64,000 nucleotides of DNA from Avena insularis (GCA_023614405.1 CM042691.1:168984927-169048926); one strand, 5' to 3'; positions 1 through 12,672 are shown, counted from the stretch's first letter. Notes: generated by a model not told the origin, from the letters alone. Made by a program: numbers and translations.

Positions 1-433
1 CGTGCACGTCTTTGACTTTGGCTCGCGTTGCATCAATACTTCTCGGTGTGGTGTTCTATGTACACTGCCTGATCTTTGAAGTGATGGAGCATGTGTGCAG
101 CTGAAGTCGGAATGTGTAGTGCTCTGCTAGATCTGCCTCATTTCAGTGGCACGTTTCCTCCATCGGCAACATGTTCGACGGAATTCCAGCAAGAGTTTGG
201 GCTTTGGATTTCAAAGGTGATATGAGATTACCTCATGAAGGAGACACCACAAGCCCTACCACATGGACCGGGTGAATTCCCGGACACCAAGATCGCCCAC
301 ACGGAACTCGTTCCCTCGGAACGCCATGCTCTTCTACACGGACATCGGAACCCGAGGCGATGGAACCGAACACCCCGGATGCCCGGAGATCCGAAGTCTG
401 ATTCCCAAACACCGGGAGCCCAAGATCACCGAA
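1..433 (+). repeat. Gyp-A 5' LTR, segment 1 of 3
   Basis: This stretch is nearly identical to 23496-23950, which lies in the 3' LTR of the same element, so it is the left visible part of the Gyp-A 5' LTR. The start of the LTR lies before the window; by comparison with the 3' copy about 1.0 kb is missing. The segment stops at CCGAA (429-433), where Gyp-B has inserted, and resumes at 10667. Small ORFs here are not conserved between the two LTR copies and are not genes. One local difference (211-230) is described separately. Confidence 0.85.
211..230. other. Filler-like patch replacing about 45 bp of Gyp-A LTR
   Basis: The 3' LTR of Gyp-A has about 45 bp between GGATTT and CCTCATGAAG (around 23708-23755). 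Here that stretch is replaced by about 19 bp. Sixteen of these bases (215-230, AGGTGATATGAGATTA) occur identically at 2588-2603 in the neighbouring Gyp-B LTR. A deletion with templated filler during break repair is the simplest reading, but a chance match is not excluded. Confidence 0.5.
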
Positions 434-3400
434 TGTAACACCCTAGTTTTATTTAATTTTTAACTAGGGTTTTGTTTGCGCATTCATGAGCATCATCATT
501 TAAATTGTGCATTAAAAGAAACTAAAGCAAACCCTAAAACCCTAGTTTCCCCTCTTTCTTTGAAAGCATTCAAAAAGGTTTTGAATATTTGAAACTACAA
601 AAGTGTGGAGCCCAAATGGATTATAGGGTCCCCTGATTATTTCATATATTTTTACAAAAACTCTAGCAATTTTGAATGGTTCAAAACAGATTTGAAAATG
701 AAATTTACAAAAGAGAAATGAAAACAGGAAAAGGAAAAATGCTTTCAGAAATAAAAAACAGAACCAGATAGCAGTTGGGCCGCAGCCCAGCAACCCCTTC
801 CATCTCTTCCTTCTCTCGCGGACCACTCTGGCCCATTCGCAGCCCAGCTCAGCCCAGGAGCAGCCCATCCCTGGCCTGTACCACTTCGGCCTCGCTATTT
901 CTGTCGTCTTCGTTGATGACAGGAAGCAGCTCGGTGGCCGCCGCGATGTCGTCCGACGCCGCCGCTTAATCCTCGCCGCTCGCTACTCTGGAGCATGGAT
1001 AAGGACGCCCCTCCGACGCTCTGGCCGTCCCCATCCACTCCCCCTCTCTTCCCTGACCTCCCTCTCTCCTCTCTCACGAGAACCCGAACCCTAGCCGTGC
1101 AGATGCTACGTCGCCCCATTGTCTCCGGCCACCCGAGGTCCGCCTGAGGCCACCACGAGCTTCGCCTCTCCGTCCCGGTCTTCCACGCCAACGGGATCGA
1201 GGAAGGGAGCCCATAACCATAGCAATCGACCTTATCTTCCTCGCCTTTGGCCTCCGTCTCCACCGACGTTGTCGACGTTGTCTGGCTGCCCCTCTCCTCG
1301 CCATCGTCTCCGTCTGTTTTACGGTGAGCTGCTAGTTCTCCCTATCCCCTCCGCTCGCTCCCTCTCCCTCTGTGCTGACGCTGCGACACCGACCTGCAAG
1401 CTTCGTCGCCGCCACTCGCCGTGGTAGTAGCTCCAGTGACCAATCCGTAGCAGCACCGCCCCTATTAGGTCTTCCCCGATGCCCTAGTTCGAATGGCCTA
1501 GGTCCTATAGCCCCGCGCGTCCCCTGTCACCGTCCCGCGCTGCCGTCTGATGTGCTCTCCAGCGAGCCCACGTGGCGCTGGCGTGTCGCCCGCGTGGCAC
1601 CCATGTGGCCATGACGTGGCGCTGACCCTCCTCAGCCAGCGAGGTTGCATACGTGGCCCAGGGCCCCAGCCGTCAGTGGCTGGGGCTAACCTCAGCCCCA
1701 GTACGAAATGTCCCCCCTGTGCTTATGTGAGCCCTGTGTCACAGTGATGCAATAATTCAATTTAAAATAGTTTAATAAATCTAGAAATTGAATAAAACTT
1801 GTAAAATTCATATCTTATTATTTATAAGTCAGAAAAAATAAAAATAATATATCAAAATGTTCAGAAAAATGAAACCTAGCTATTTAAGCTATCATCATGC
1901 ATAGATAAACAACTAAAATGACAAGTTTAATTAGAGAACAAAATCAACCCCACTCATATGTTCCGGAGTTTCCACGAGTTAGGGTTTGCGCCCATTAGAA
2001 CCCTGATTAAACTGCCGAGCATGCCTTAGGGTTTCAATTCAATGCAATTAAACTTGTCATATCATCATCCTTGCTTGAGCATTGCATCGATACCATCTGT
2101 TGATTGTTTCCCTCTCTTTCCGGTGTTTGGTTCTTCTCGGTAGAATACGAGATCGAGATCCAGATCGAAGACCAAGATCAAGACCATTGAAGATCAATGA
2201 ACAATACTTGACCAACTATAATCAAGTCAAGTACAAGGCTACCGAAGATCTGCTTATTATTTATCAACAGGCAAAGGCAAGCATAGCCCCACCATGATAT
2301 AATCCTATGATTTCGAAAGCAATTTCAATTCCTGTCATGATGCATACGATTGTACTGTGGTCTTTATCGATAGATAGATAGAGTATCCTATCTACTGCAT
2401 ACTCCCTTTGAGCTTATATTACCTGATCCACTGCTCCTAGCATAACTCAGTTTGGCTTGTGTGCACTACTAGAGCTTATATCCGTGTCCTGCTTAGCCAT
2501 GCATAGCTATCAGTTCTGATCCATCCAGATGATGTATCAGATGCAGATAATCTAGTATGACAGGAGAACGTGATAAGATGAGATCAGAGGTGATATGAGA
2601 TTAAACATGCTAAGGCTTGTATGGGACGCCACGGTGGGATGTGGTTTTTCTAGTCCCATCCTCGCCACCCTTAGGACCCTGGGTTCTTGCCTCTTGAACC
2701 AAGACGAGCGTACAACCACACAGGGTAAATGGGGACCCCATGATTGACTAACTTTCCTAGTAGATTCCATGAGTCACATAGTTCGGGAGTTCCATTCGAC
2801 ATATGCATAGAAATTCTTTTGAAAGATTTTTCGAGTGAAGTTGGTGCATTCATAACAGGTAGGTAAGCTTGGACCGGGTTGCTTGGGGTCGATGGAGCCC
2901 CTGTTAACCAACCTCGCCTCACATATTTAAGTACCAGCTTTGGGATTTGACCCGTTATGGCGGAACCATACTTATTGCGTGACTCATGATCTCGGCGAAA
3001 GCAAGGTAAAGGTCGTGTACAACCACACCCTCTGTCAGCACACCAAGGAAGTGTGTCAAGTGGCAATAAGAGTCGGTTGGTACGTGTGGGTAAAGTTGTA
3101 CACCCCTGCAGGGTAATAATCTTTCGGAAAGTCGTGTCCACGGTTAAGGACGACTTGGGAACGGATGGGAGATCATAGAGAACATGAACCTAATCGTAAA
3201 ACTTGGCAACTACTGTTTGTTAAGGATGCTTCCTCACGGGTACGAGGGGGTGATCCTAGTTCAGATGATGATGATTGGTGGATATCAAAAGATGATGATC
3301 AATATTTCAGAGATGTCGCTCTCTTATCCCCTTTTAAAATACTCTGAATAGACGAGCTTATTCTCTCTCTTGTTTTATAAACAAAAGATGGCTTTATGCA

Positions 3401-3865
3401 AAACAACTCCACCAGCCATAAGTCTTGCGGAGTACACCCTGTAATCACCCTTGCTTTTTTTATACTTTTGGCAGAGTAAGTGTTCCTTTAAGATTAGTTT
3501 GGCACTACATCGACAACGATGAGTAGCTTGGGGTTCCCAGCCGGCAGCCTGGAATCTATGGGCTAGGACGTCATCATTATGCTTCAGGCCTCTTAGGACA
3601 TTTGTTAAGTTTGATATACTTTTTTTTGTTAAGTTTGCTATACTTAATAGCATAATTTGCCTCCGTTGTTTGATATTTGTGGTTAGTGACCTCTGCTTGT
3701 AATAATTTGGTTCTTTGCTCAGTTATGAGCTTGCTGTAATAAATTTTGTGTCGTAGGGTCACTGTTGTGTTACCGATTCTTCACTGGATATTCTCGAGCT
3801 CAAGATTAAGCTTATGTCAGACGGAGGTATGGGATTTGTTTAGCCCTGATCCCGGGGGTGTCACA
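434..3865 (+). repeat. Gyp-B 5' LTR (3,432 bp)
   Basis: The LTR runs from TGTAACACCC to GGGGGTGTCACA. It has an AT-rich start, a GC-rich exon-like block at about 770-1620 with a possible splice donor near 1323 (ACGGTGAGCT), then AT-rich DNA. Compared with the 3' copy it carries about 48 bp more near 975-1025 and a longer GATA run near 2369-2382. ORFs called here on either strand, including a 156-codon minus ORF at 2671-3141, recur in both LTRs only because the LTRs are duplicates. Confidence 0.9.
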
Positions 3866-5640
3866 TTTCTTGGTATCAGAGCAGTACCGATCGTAGGAAA
3901 ACCTTGATATTGGTTGATGTTGAGTCTAGTGCTTGTGAAAACTATTTTAAAAGCTGAAAAGTATTTGCGAAAACTCTAGTATGCTTATTTTCTCCTTATC
4001 CAGTTTCGCTCTTACTCTGGGTCATCTTATCTGGTGTTGATTTTGGAAAAGTTTTGTATCTCTTCTTGTCTTTCAAAGCTTAGGTGCCTTCTGGGCATTA
4101 TCGTTTCTAAGCCAGTTGACCTAGTGTTGAGTTCTCTATAGTTGTGTGTGTTGTGAATTCCTTGTTTCCCTTTTCTCTTGTTCATCTGAGAGATTTCTTT
4201 CCATCATGATCTCTCAATCTTTTGGGACCCACAATATTATATTGTTGGATCTTCAGTATTCTGTTCTACGCTTCGAGGTTCCCTTTTGCCTCGTATGTTT
4301 CCTTCTTGTTTATTGGGTACTTCAGAAGTCGTTTCTTCTCTTAGAAGCTACCTTGTGATTACTAATTTGCAGTGTATGCCATGTCACTCAAGTAGTAGTT
4401 ACCTCCTTTCTTGGGTTCTAACCCTTGGACTTGAATCTAAGATCCCCGATTGTGCTAGATCCCGGTGTTGTGAATCTTGTACATGAAGCTGATCTTTAAC
4501 CCAAGATCATCCCTTTTACCCATGTTGCTAATGTTCACACATTACCTTAGGATGGCTGGTATTACAATTCTAGCCTTCAAGCTTATGGTTATTATCGCGA
4601 TTGAATTGTGACAATTAAGGACTTCCCTACCACATGTTATGGCAGATGTTCTTTAATGGAACCAAATAGATCACGATAAGAGTACTCCTCGTGAGTCCTG
4701 CATCTATACATGTGACTCTGCCACACCTTACCTTTCTTTGCATTGTTTTCGCAAGGTTGTTAACTTATGCATCCACATCTTGGGATTCTATCCTAAGTAT
4801 GTTCCTCTTCCCTTGTCGTTTTCCGACATTTGTCTACCAGTTGGTAGCCAAGTAGTAAATGTGCATCGGTGTCTTCCGAAGCAATATACTCTTGTGGTCC
4901 GTCCAGACAAACCATTTCGGAATGTCTAGGAGAAACAAACTCCAGAACCTCGTCATATCTAGGATCAGGTCAAAGTGTTGTAATCCGCAGATGAAGAAGT
5001 GGTAATTAGCTTCTGTCTGATCCACCTTAAAGTATCACACTCTCTTATACTAAGAGGTCATGCTGAGTTTCATGAACTTTTTAATGAAGTGATACTCCTA
5101 CACATATTTACTACCCTTCCTCGATCTTTCGTGCTCGAGAGTGATGCGTGTGCGAAATAATGTGGCTATCTGAGATTATTAGCAATTGTTATTGTTTTGA
5201 ACTCCAAGGACATTTGTGTCATTCTTAGCGTGATTGGTTAACCCTATCACTAAGTGAAGTTTGACTATGCTACCAAGTCCGTTATTCTGGTGCACTCTCT
5301 TCAGTCAAAAGAGTTAGGCTTGTGCTGAAGCTCTAAGACTATGTCTTCTTGCCTTACCAAGCAAGTTTCCTTTGGAAATAAGTGACATATAGGTGGTCCG
5401 TGATATTCTAGATGTCTACTAGAAGTATCTCCATGTTGCCACATGACCGTGTTGTCAAGTTCTTGAGCAAGTAGGTTCTCTAAACTGCTCTTTTCTCCAA
5501 GGATCCGTATTTGGATACCCCTGAACTAGTTGGTTGAGCTTAAACAACAACTTGGAGAGTTGTAAGACAAATGTTCTATCCGACTACGTTCTTTATAAAA
5601 GGGATTTCTAGTTTTGTTCGTGCTTAAGTTAGATAGTATT
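3866..5640. other. Gyp-B interior, left part: no recognisable coding sequence
   Basis: About 1.8 kb between the primer site and the reverse-transcriptase remnant. It should hold gag and protease, but every frame is broken by frequent stops and I recognise no zinc knuckle or protease motif. It reads as heavily mutated former coding sequence. Confidence 0.6.
3871..3884 (+). other. Gyp-B primer-binding site (tRNA-Met type)
   Basis: TGGTATCAGAGCAG begins 5 bp after the 5' LTR end. It is the usual complement of the 3' end of initiator tRNA-Met, where minus-strand DNA synthesis starts in many plant LTR retrotransposons. Confidence 0.9.
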
Positions 5641-5664
5641 TCCTATGTGGATATATTATTTTCC

Positions 5665-5950
5665 CCACCGTTGATTTTATTTGGGTTATCGTCAAATTGA
5701 ACTCAGTTCCAAGGACTATCTTGATGATGTTTCTACTTGTGATGTTTCACTTGAGTACATCTTCATGTCTTTTGGTCTGACCAATATGTTTTCCTCGTTC
5801 AAGCAACATATGAGTCCATCTTCTTGGAGTGTTTTGGTAAGTTTGTTGTTGAACCCATCAATGACATTATTATCTTTTCCATGCTAGACAAGATTCATAT
5901 GGAACAATTGGCATTAATGTTGGAAACTTTTGAGATCCATCTTCGTGTCA
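5665..5950 (+). pseudogene. Gyp-B reverse transcriptase remnant (Gypsy type)
   Basis: Conceptual translation from about 5681 gives GYRQIELSS followed by EYIFMSFGLTNMFSSF. This matches the order of the conserved Gypsy reverse-transcriptase blocks around GYHQI and PFGLTNAP. After 5840 a second block (VVEPINDIIIFSMLDK) sits where the catalytic FIDDILIYS block belongs, but the two catalytic aspartates are not preserved as a pair. Stops and frame changes surround both blocks. The sequence is dead; its value is to fix the superfamily and the plus orientation of Gyp-B. Degenerate integrase-like sequence may follow near 6420-6500, but I cannot support it firmly. Confidence 0.75.
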
Positions 5951-7298
5951 ATTCGAAGTATGTGATCTAGATGTTAGTAGTAACCTTCTTTGGTTCACGT
6001 GCAATTGTTGAAAGATGTCGCCATGGATTAGAGTAGAGTTAACTCCGTTCCTTAAGAACACATGTGTGTTTGATTGTTAGTACTTTATGTGTGCGTAGCT
6101 GTCTTCCGACAAGTTGCTAAATACATTGGTATAGCAATCTAGCTCCATCTTTTAAGAGCTTAACATTGTAGTCCCTATCTTGAGAATCTAGTAACTTTAC
6201 CTTTGTGGTAAATGTTGCAAACTTTCTATTCGGACATGCTAAGTCTGAAATATCATACCACCTAACCAAATATGAATCTCAAGCAGATATGATGGTTGGT
6301 GCTCCTCAAGGTTTTGACATAGGTCTCTTTGTAAATCTGGCAAGATTGATGTAATGGTTGACACACATAGCCGGAAATACCTATTGTCATATTCTCTTAA
6401 ATCAGCAGTAACAACCACTCTTCATGAGGCTTCTTCTATAATTCATTATAGGAGTTGTGCTTATGGTTTCCTTTGTATCCGAAGTCCGACCTTTACTTGA
6501 TGTTTGATTTCTCGAACATTAAGGAGAACATTTAAAGTAGTGTTGCTAAATGTCTCTCGATCGATCCTCCAGACCCTTTATGTTCGCAAGCATCTTGTTG
6601 TGCCAAGTAATTGAAGTCTGAGAAAGAAGTTTCTTTCTTCTCGTGTCATCAAGAATCTTCCTAACTATTCATATGGTGGTGTAAAGTGATACCATGATCT
6701 TTGGCAAAGATTTTGGTATACCTAGATGAATAAAAAGTTTCCTTCGTCTTTATCAGCCATGTTTTAAGAGTGACCATGATTTTGGTAATCTGTAATTTTT
6801 CTTGCTACATGTTTCTTGTGACTTTTACGAGTCCTCTCCACAAAACACCTTTTTGTCTTGGCCTTCTGTTGAATGAAAGAGTGAACCTTCTATGTCAAAA
6901 GTAGTTCAACAGCTTGGTTTTGTTGATCCATATCTCTACAATCTGAAATCTCTACTTAAGTAGTTTAGTAGAGGTTCATTTATTGAAGTCTGTGGTCATG
7001 TTCTTTCTGTTGCAAGCTTTCCTTTCTAGAAGCTTAAACTCTCCTATAAGTTCCATGGTCTCAATCCTTATGAAGACCATTTATCTAAGACATTGAAACC
7101 TTCTCCACTTGTTTCCTTTGTTACCTTGATGTGTTTCATGTTTGTCACCTCAGAGTTGTTTTTGAACACTCCATCCATGAGTTGACCATGAGATACTCTG
7201 TGTTGTTTAGTGTGTTTCCCTCTTATCTTTAGAGTGGCCCTGTTTCTTTCTCCCTCTGTGTCTCTTCCTACCTTTGGAATCTCGGGTCGAGATTCTCG
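5951..7298. other. Gyp-B interior, right part: decayed pol region
   Basis: This 1.3 kb should hold RNase H and integrase. Stops occur every few tens of codons in every frame and no integrase D-D-E signature can be followed. Confidence 0.5.
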
Positions 7299-7313
7299 TA
7301 AGGGGGATAGAGC
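7299..7313 (+). other. Gyp-B polypurine tract
   Basis: TAAGGGGGATAGAGC lies immediately before the 3' LTR. It is the purine-rich primer for plus-strand synthesis and confirms the plus orientation. Confidence 0.8.
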
Positions 7314-10300
7314 TATAACACCCCAATTTTATTTAATCTTTAATTAGGGTTTTGTTTGCGCATTCATGAGCATCATCATTTAAATTTTGCAATAAAAGAA
7401 ACTAAAGCAAACCCGAAAACCCTAGTTTCCCCTCTTTCTTTGAAAGCATTCAAAAAGCTTTTGAATATTTGAAAACTACAAAAGTGTGGAGCCCAAATGG
7501 ATTATAGGGTCCCCTGGTTATTTCATATATATTTACAAAAACTCTGGCAATTTTGAATGGTTCAAAACAGATTTGAAAATGAAATTTACAAAAGCGAAAT
7601 GAAAACAGGAAAAGGAAAAATGCTTTCAGAAAAAAAAACAGAACCAGATAGCAGTTGGGCCGCGGCCCAGCAACCCCTTCCCTCTCTTCCTTCTCCCGCG
7701 GACCACTCTGGCCCATTCGCACCCCAGCTCAGCCTAGGAGCAGCCCGTACTTGGCCCGTACCGCTTCAGCCTCGCTGTTTCCGTCGTCTTCGTTGACGAC
7801 GGGAAGCAACTCGGTGGCCGAAGTGATGCCGTCCGCCGTCGCCGCTTGATCCTCGCCGCTCCCCATCCACTCGCCGTCTCTTTCCCGACCTTCCTCTCTC
7901 CTCTCTCGTGAGAACCCGAACCCTAGCCATGCAGATGCTGCATTGCCCCGCCGTCTCCGGCCACCCCAGGTCCCCCTGAGGCCACCATGAGCTTCGCCTC
8001 GCTGTGTCGGTCTTCCACGCCAATGGAATCGAGGAAGGGCGCCCGTAACCACCGCAATCGACCTTATCTTCCTCGCCTCTGGCCGCCGTCTCCACGGACG
8101 TTGTCGACATCGTCTGGCTGCCCCTCTCCTCTCCATCGTCTCCGTCTGTTTTACGGTGAGCTGCTGGTTCTCCCTAGCCCCTCCGCTCGCTCCCTCTCCC
8201 TTTGTGCCAACGCCGCGACACCGACCTGCAAGCTTCGTCTCCGTCGCTCGCCGTGGTAGTAGCTCCGGTGACCAATCCGCAGCGGCGCCTGCCCTATTAG
8301 GTATGCCCCGATGCCCTGGTTCGAACGGGCTAGGTCCCATAGCCCCGCGCGTCCCCTGTCACCGTCTCGCGCCGCCGTCTGATGTGCTCTCCGGCGAGTC
8401 CACGTGGCGCTGGCGTGTCGCCCGCATGGCACCCATGTGGCCATGACGTGGCGCTGACCCTGCTCAGCCAGCGAGGTTGCATACGTGGCCCCAGGGCCCC
8501 AGCCATCGATGATCTGGGCTAACCTCAGCCAATTTAAATCCCTCATTGTCTTGATGTCAGCCCTGCGTCACAGTGATGCAATAATTCAATTTAAAATAGT
8601 TTATTAAATCCAGAAATTGAATAAAACTTGTAAAATTCATATCTTATTATTTATAAGTCAGGAAAATACAAATAATATATCAAATTGTTCAGAAAAATGA
8701 AACCTAGCTATTTAAGCTATCATCATGCATAGATCAACAACTAAAATGACAAGTTTAATTAGAGAACAAAATCAACCCATCTCATATGTTTTGGAGTTTC
8801 CCCGAGTTAGGGTTTGCGCCCATTGGAACCCCGATTAAACTGCCGAGCATGACTTAGGGTTTCAATTCAATGCAATTCAACTTGTCATATCATCATCCTT
8901 GCTTGAGAATTGCATAGATGCCATGTGTTGATTGTTTCCCTCTCTTTCCGGTGTTTGGTTCTTCCCGGTAGAATACGAGATCGAGATCGAGATCGAAGAC
9001 CAAGATCAAGACCATTGAAGATTGATGAACAATACTTGACCAACTATAATCAAGTCAAGTACAAGGCTACCGAAGATCTGCTTATTGTTTATCAACAGGC
9101 AAAGGCAAGCATAGACCCACCATGATATAATCCTATGATTTCGAAAGCAATTTCAATTCCTGTCATGATGCATACGATTCTACTGTGGTCTTTTATCAGT
9201 AGATAGAGTATCCTATTTACTACATACTCCCTTTGAGCTTATATTACCTGATCCAATGCTCCTAGCATAACTAAGTTTGGCTTGTGTGCACTGCTAGAGC
9301 TTATATCCGTGTCCTGCTTAGCCATGCATAGCTATCAGTTCCGGTCCATCCAGATGATGTATCAGATGCAGATAATCTAGTATGACAGGAGAACATGATA
9401 AGATGAGATCAGAGGTGATATGATATTAGACATGCTAAGGCTTGTATGGGAGGCCACGGTGGGATGTGGTTTTTCTAGTCCCATGCTCGCCACCCTTAGG
9501 ACCCTGGGTTCTTGCCTCTTGAACCAAGACGAGCGTACAACCACACGGGGTAAATGGGAACCCCATGATTGACTAACTTGCTTAGTAGATTCCATGAGTC
9601 ACATAGTTCGGGCGTTCCATTCGACATATGCATAGAAAATCTTTTGAAAGATTTGTTGGGTGAGGTTGGTGCATTCATAACAGGTAGGTAAGCTTGGACC
9701 GGGTTGCTTGGGGTCGATGGAGCCCCTATTAACCAACCTCGCCTAACATCTTTAAGTACCGGCTTCGGGATTTGACCCGTTACGGCGGAACCATACTTAT
9801 TGCGTGACTCATGGTCTCGGCGAAAGCAAGGTAAAGGTCGTGTCCAACCACACCCTCTGTCAGCACACCAAGGAAGTGTGTCAAGTGGCAATAAGAGTCG
9901 GTTGGTACGTGTGGGTAAAGTTGTACACACCTGCAGGGTAATAATCTTTCGGAAAGCCGTGTCCACGGTTAAGGACGACTTGGGAACGGATGGGAGATCA
10001 TAGAGAACATGAACCTAATCGTAAAACTTGGCAACTACTGTTTGTTAAGGATGCTTCCTAACGGGTACGAGGGGTAATCCTAGTTTAGATGATGATGATT
10101 GGGGGATATCAAAAGATGATGATCAATATTTCAGAGATGTCGCTCTCTTATCCCCTTTTAAAATACTCTGACTAGACAAGCTTTTTCTCTCTCTTGTTTT
10201 ATAAACAAAAGATGGCTTTATGCAAAACAACTCCACCAGCCATAAATCTTGCGGAGTACACCCTGTACTTACCCTTGATTTGTTGATACTTTTGGCAGAG

Positions 10301-10666
10301 TAAGTGTTCCTTGAAGATCAGTTTGGCACTACATCGACATCGACGAGTAGCTTGGGGTTCCCGGCCGGCAGCCTGGAATCTATGGGCTCGGACGTCATCG
10401 TTATGCTTCAGGCCTCTTAGGCCATTTGTTAAGTTGGCTATACTTAATAGCATAATTTGCCTTCCGTTGTTTTATGTTTGTGGTCAGTGACCTCTGCTTG
10501 TAATAATTTGGTTCTTTGCTCAGTTATGAGCTTGCTATAATAATTTTTGTGTCGTAGGGTCACTGTTGTGTTACCAATTATTCACTGGATATTCTCGAGC
10601 TCAAGGTTAAGCTTATGTCAGACAAAGGTCTAGGATTTGTTTAGCCTTGATCCCGGGGGTTTCACA
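7314..10666 (+). repeat. Gyp-B 3' LTR (3,353 bp)
   Basis: Direct repeat of 434-3865, ending GGGTTTCACA just before the duplicated CCGAA. It lacks about 48 bp of the GC-rich block relative to the 5' copy (junction near 7861). It contains a 203-codon minus ORF (7729-8340) that is broken in the other LTR, which argues against a protein. The first base pair is TA instead of TG, consistent with a point mutation in the terminus. Confidence 0.9.
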
Positions 10667-10950
10667 CCGAACCAATGTGTGACCCTTTCTCCAAGACCCC
10701 TATTTTTTAAAGAATATAATATATGTATTGTTGCATAATTAAATCTTCATGCTTGCATATATATTATAGTTTGGGGGCATTATGCCGATTCACCTCATAA
10801 TTAAATATGGAGGCCATATGCGGGCGAATCTAGTCTAATATTGACTCCATGAAAATTTATATAGCGAACTGGTACTACTATTTGACTTGTTAAGCCAACA
10901 TTGAAAATTGCGGGGTACCTAAACAATATGAACCGTCTAAGTAAATGTCG
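10667..10950 (+). repeat. Gyp-A 5' LTR, segment 2 of 3
   Basis: The Gyp-A LTR resumes with the duplicated CCGAA and matches 23952-24235 of the 3' LTR. It ends at GTCGG (10946-10950), the target duplication of Cop-C. Only about 280 bp separate the two insertions. Confidence 0.9.
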
Positions 10951-12658
10951 GTGAAGGGTTTCGTAGCATAGTAAACCAAAAAATTCTATGGATGCGAATG
11001 GGAAAGCCAAGATCTAATCTAGGAGATGCAATCAACAAGAGGGATAGATGAGATCTTCATACCCTTGAAGAAATCGCACAACGGAAACGTTCAACAGAAC
11101 GTGGCTGATGTAGTCGTACTAGCTGTCTCCTCCTCGCGATCCGATCCGATCTTACGCTGCAAGTGGCGGCACCTCCGAGAGATGCACACGTACGGTGCCG
11201 CGACGTCTCCTCCTTCCTCGGTCCAGCAAGTGGGGGGAGAGATAGATTGGATCTACAGCACGACGGCGTGGTGCTATGGTGGAGAGTTTCTGCAGCAGGG
11301 CTTTGCCTACACGCAGTCGGGAGAGAGAGAGAGAGGAAGGGCATCAGCTGGCGGCTAGGGTTTGGGGTGAGGGGAGGGTGCGCCCCTGCCCACCTTATAT
11401 AGGGGGCTGTCCGGCCCCCTTGGCCCCTCCTCCAAGCCCTAGGGCAGCGGCCCCAAGGGTGGATTGGGGGAAGTCTTCCCCCCCTAGAAGGTTACCCTAG
11501 GGTTTCCCCTGGGGTTTGGTCGGCTGGGCCTATGCGGCCTTGTTCCCCTGGCCCAAAGTGGCCAGGGCACTCCCTCGTAGGCCCACACACCCCTCCGACA
11601 AGTGGGGCCACGTTGGTCCCACTCCGGAAGCTTCTAGACCCTTCCGGTACAATACCGAATACTCCGAAACGATTCCGAAATCCAAAAACTGCTTTCCTTT
11701 ATATGAATCTTATTCTCCGGACCATTCCGGAACCTCTCGTGATGTCCTGGATCTCATCTGAGACTCTGAACAAAAACTCATAAACCAATTATCCATTATA
11801 TCCTAGTATCAAGGCACGTTAAGTGTGTGACCCTACGGGTTCGAGAATATGCAGACATGATCTTCTATCAATAATCAATAGCGGGATCTGGAAACCCATA
11901 TTGACTCCCACATATTCATTGATGATCATATCGGATGAACCATGATGCCAGGATTCAATTAATACCATATATATATTCCCTTCGTCACGCGATATTTTAC
12001 TTGCCCGAGATTCGATCGTTGGTATCGGCATACCTAGTTCAATCTCGCTCACGAAGTACTTTACTGCTCGTAATCCGATATCACTTTGTGATTAACTCCT
12101 TAACCACATGCTTGCAAGCGTGTTGATATCGACACGAAAGTGGGCCCGAAGTATATCTCTCCGACTCGGGAGGGACAAATCCCATCTCGATACATACAAC
12201 CCAACAAGTACTTTCCGATCACCTGAGAGACACCTTTATGATCACCCTCACATAGGATGACGTTTGATGACCTCAAAGCTTGGTTCCGATACCAGGTAGT
12301 TGCATTATCTCATGGTCTAAGGAATACAATATTTGACATAGGAAAAAGCTTCGCAAAGATAAACACGATGACACGATCTAATTGCTCTGCTTAATTTGGG
12401 TCTGTCCATCATATCATTCTCCTAATGACATGATCTCATTATTAATCTACAACTCATGTCTATGGTTAGGAAACCTTAACCATCATTAATCAATGAGCTA
12501 GTCCATAGAGGCGTACTAGGGACACGGTGTTGTTCATAAACCACACAAGTATCAAAGTTTCCACTTAATACAATTCTAGCATGGAATATAAACTTTATCA
12601 TGAACAAGAATTATAACAATAACATCTTTATTATTGCCTCTAGGGCATAATTCCAACA
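10951..12658 (-). repeat. Cop-C 3' LTR (1,708 bp)
   Basis: Left-hand LTR in window coordinates, 3' with respect to transcription. A TATA-like element on the minus strand lies at 11393-11403 (CCTATATAAGG). The transcribed side carries a (GA)7 run at 11321-11334, read as (TC)7 on the sense strand. Confidence 0.92.
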
Positions 12659-12672
12659 GTCTCCCACTTGCA
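12659..12672 (-). other. Cop-C polypurine tract
   Basis: The plus strand reads GTCTCCCACTTGCA. On the minus strand this is TGCAAGTGGGAGAC, a purine-rich tract directly abutting the 3' LTR start. Confidence 0.8.

Larger units (their letters stand above)
434..10666 (+). mobile_element. Gyp-B: Gypsy-type LTR retrotransposon, degenerate, long LTRs
   Basis: Two direct long repeats (434-3865 and 7314-10666) start TGTAACACCC or TATAACACCC and end with CACA. They flank a 3.4-kb interior. The 5-bp target duplication CCGAA is intact on both sides (429-433 and 10667-10671), and the unoccupied sequence is visible at about 23951 in the other LTR of the host element. The interior has a Met-type primer site just after the 5' LTR, a purine tract just before the 3' LTR, and only ruins of a Gypsy reverse transcriptase. 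A hand comparison of about 220 bp of the two LTRs gave about 9 differences, roughly 4%, so it is not a recent insertion. I did not assign a family name. Confidence 0.92.

Noticed and set aside
2671..3141. 156-codon minus ORF present in both Gyp-B LTRs (also 9496-9966)
   Set aside because: It recurs because LTRs are duplicates. It is antisense to the element, and I recognise no protein family.
7729..8340. 203-codon minus ORF in the Gyp-B 3' LTR
   Set aside because: The matching place in the 5' LTR is broken, composition follows local GC richness, and no domain is recognisable.
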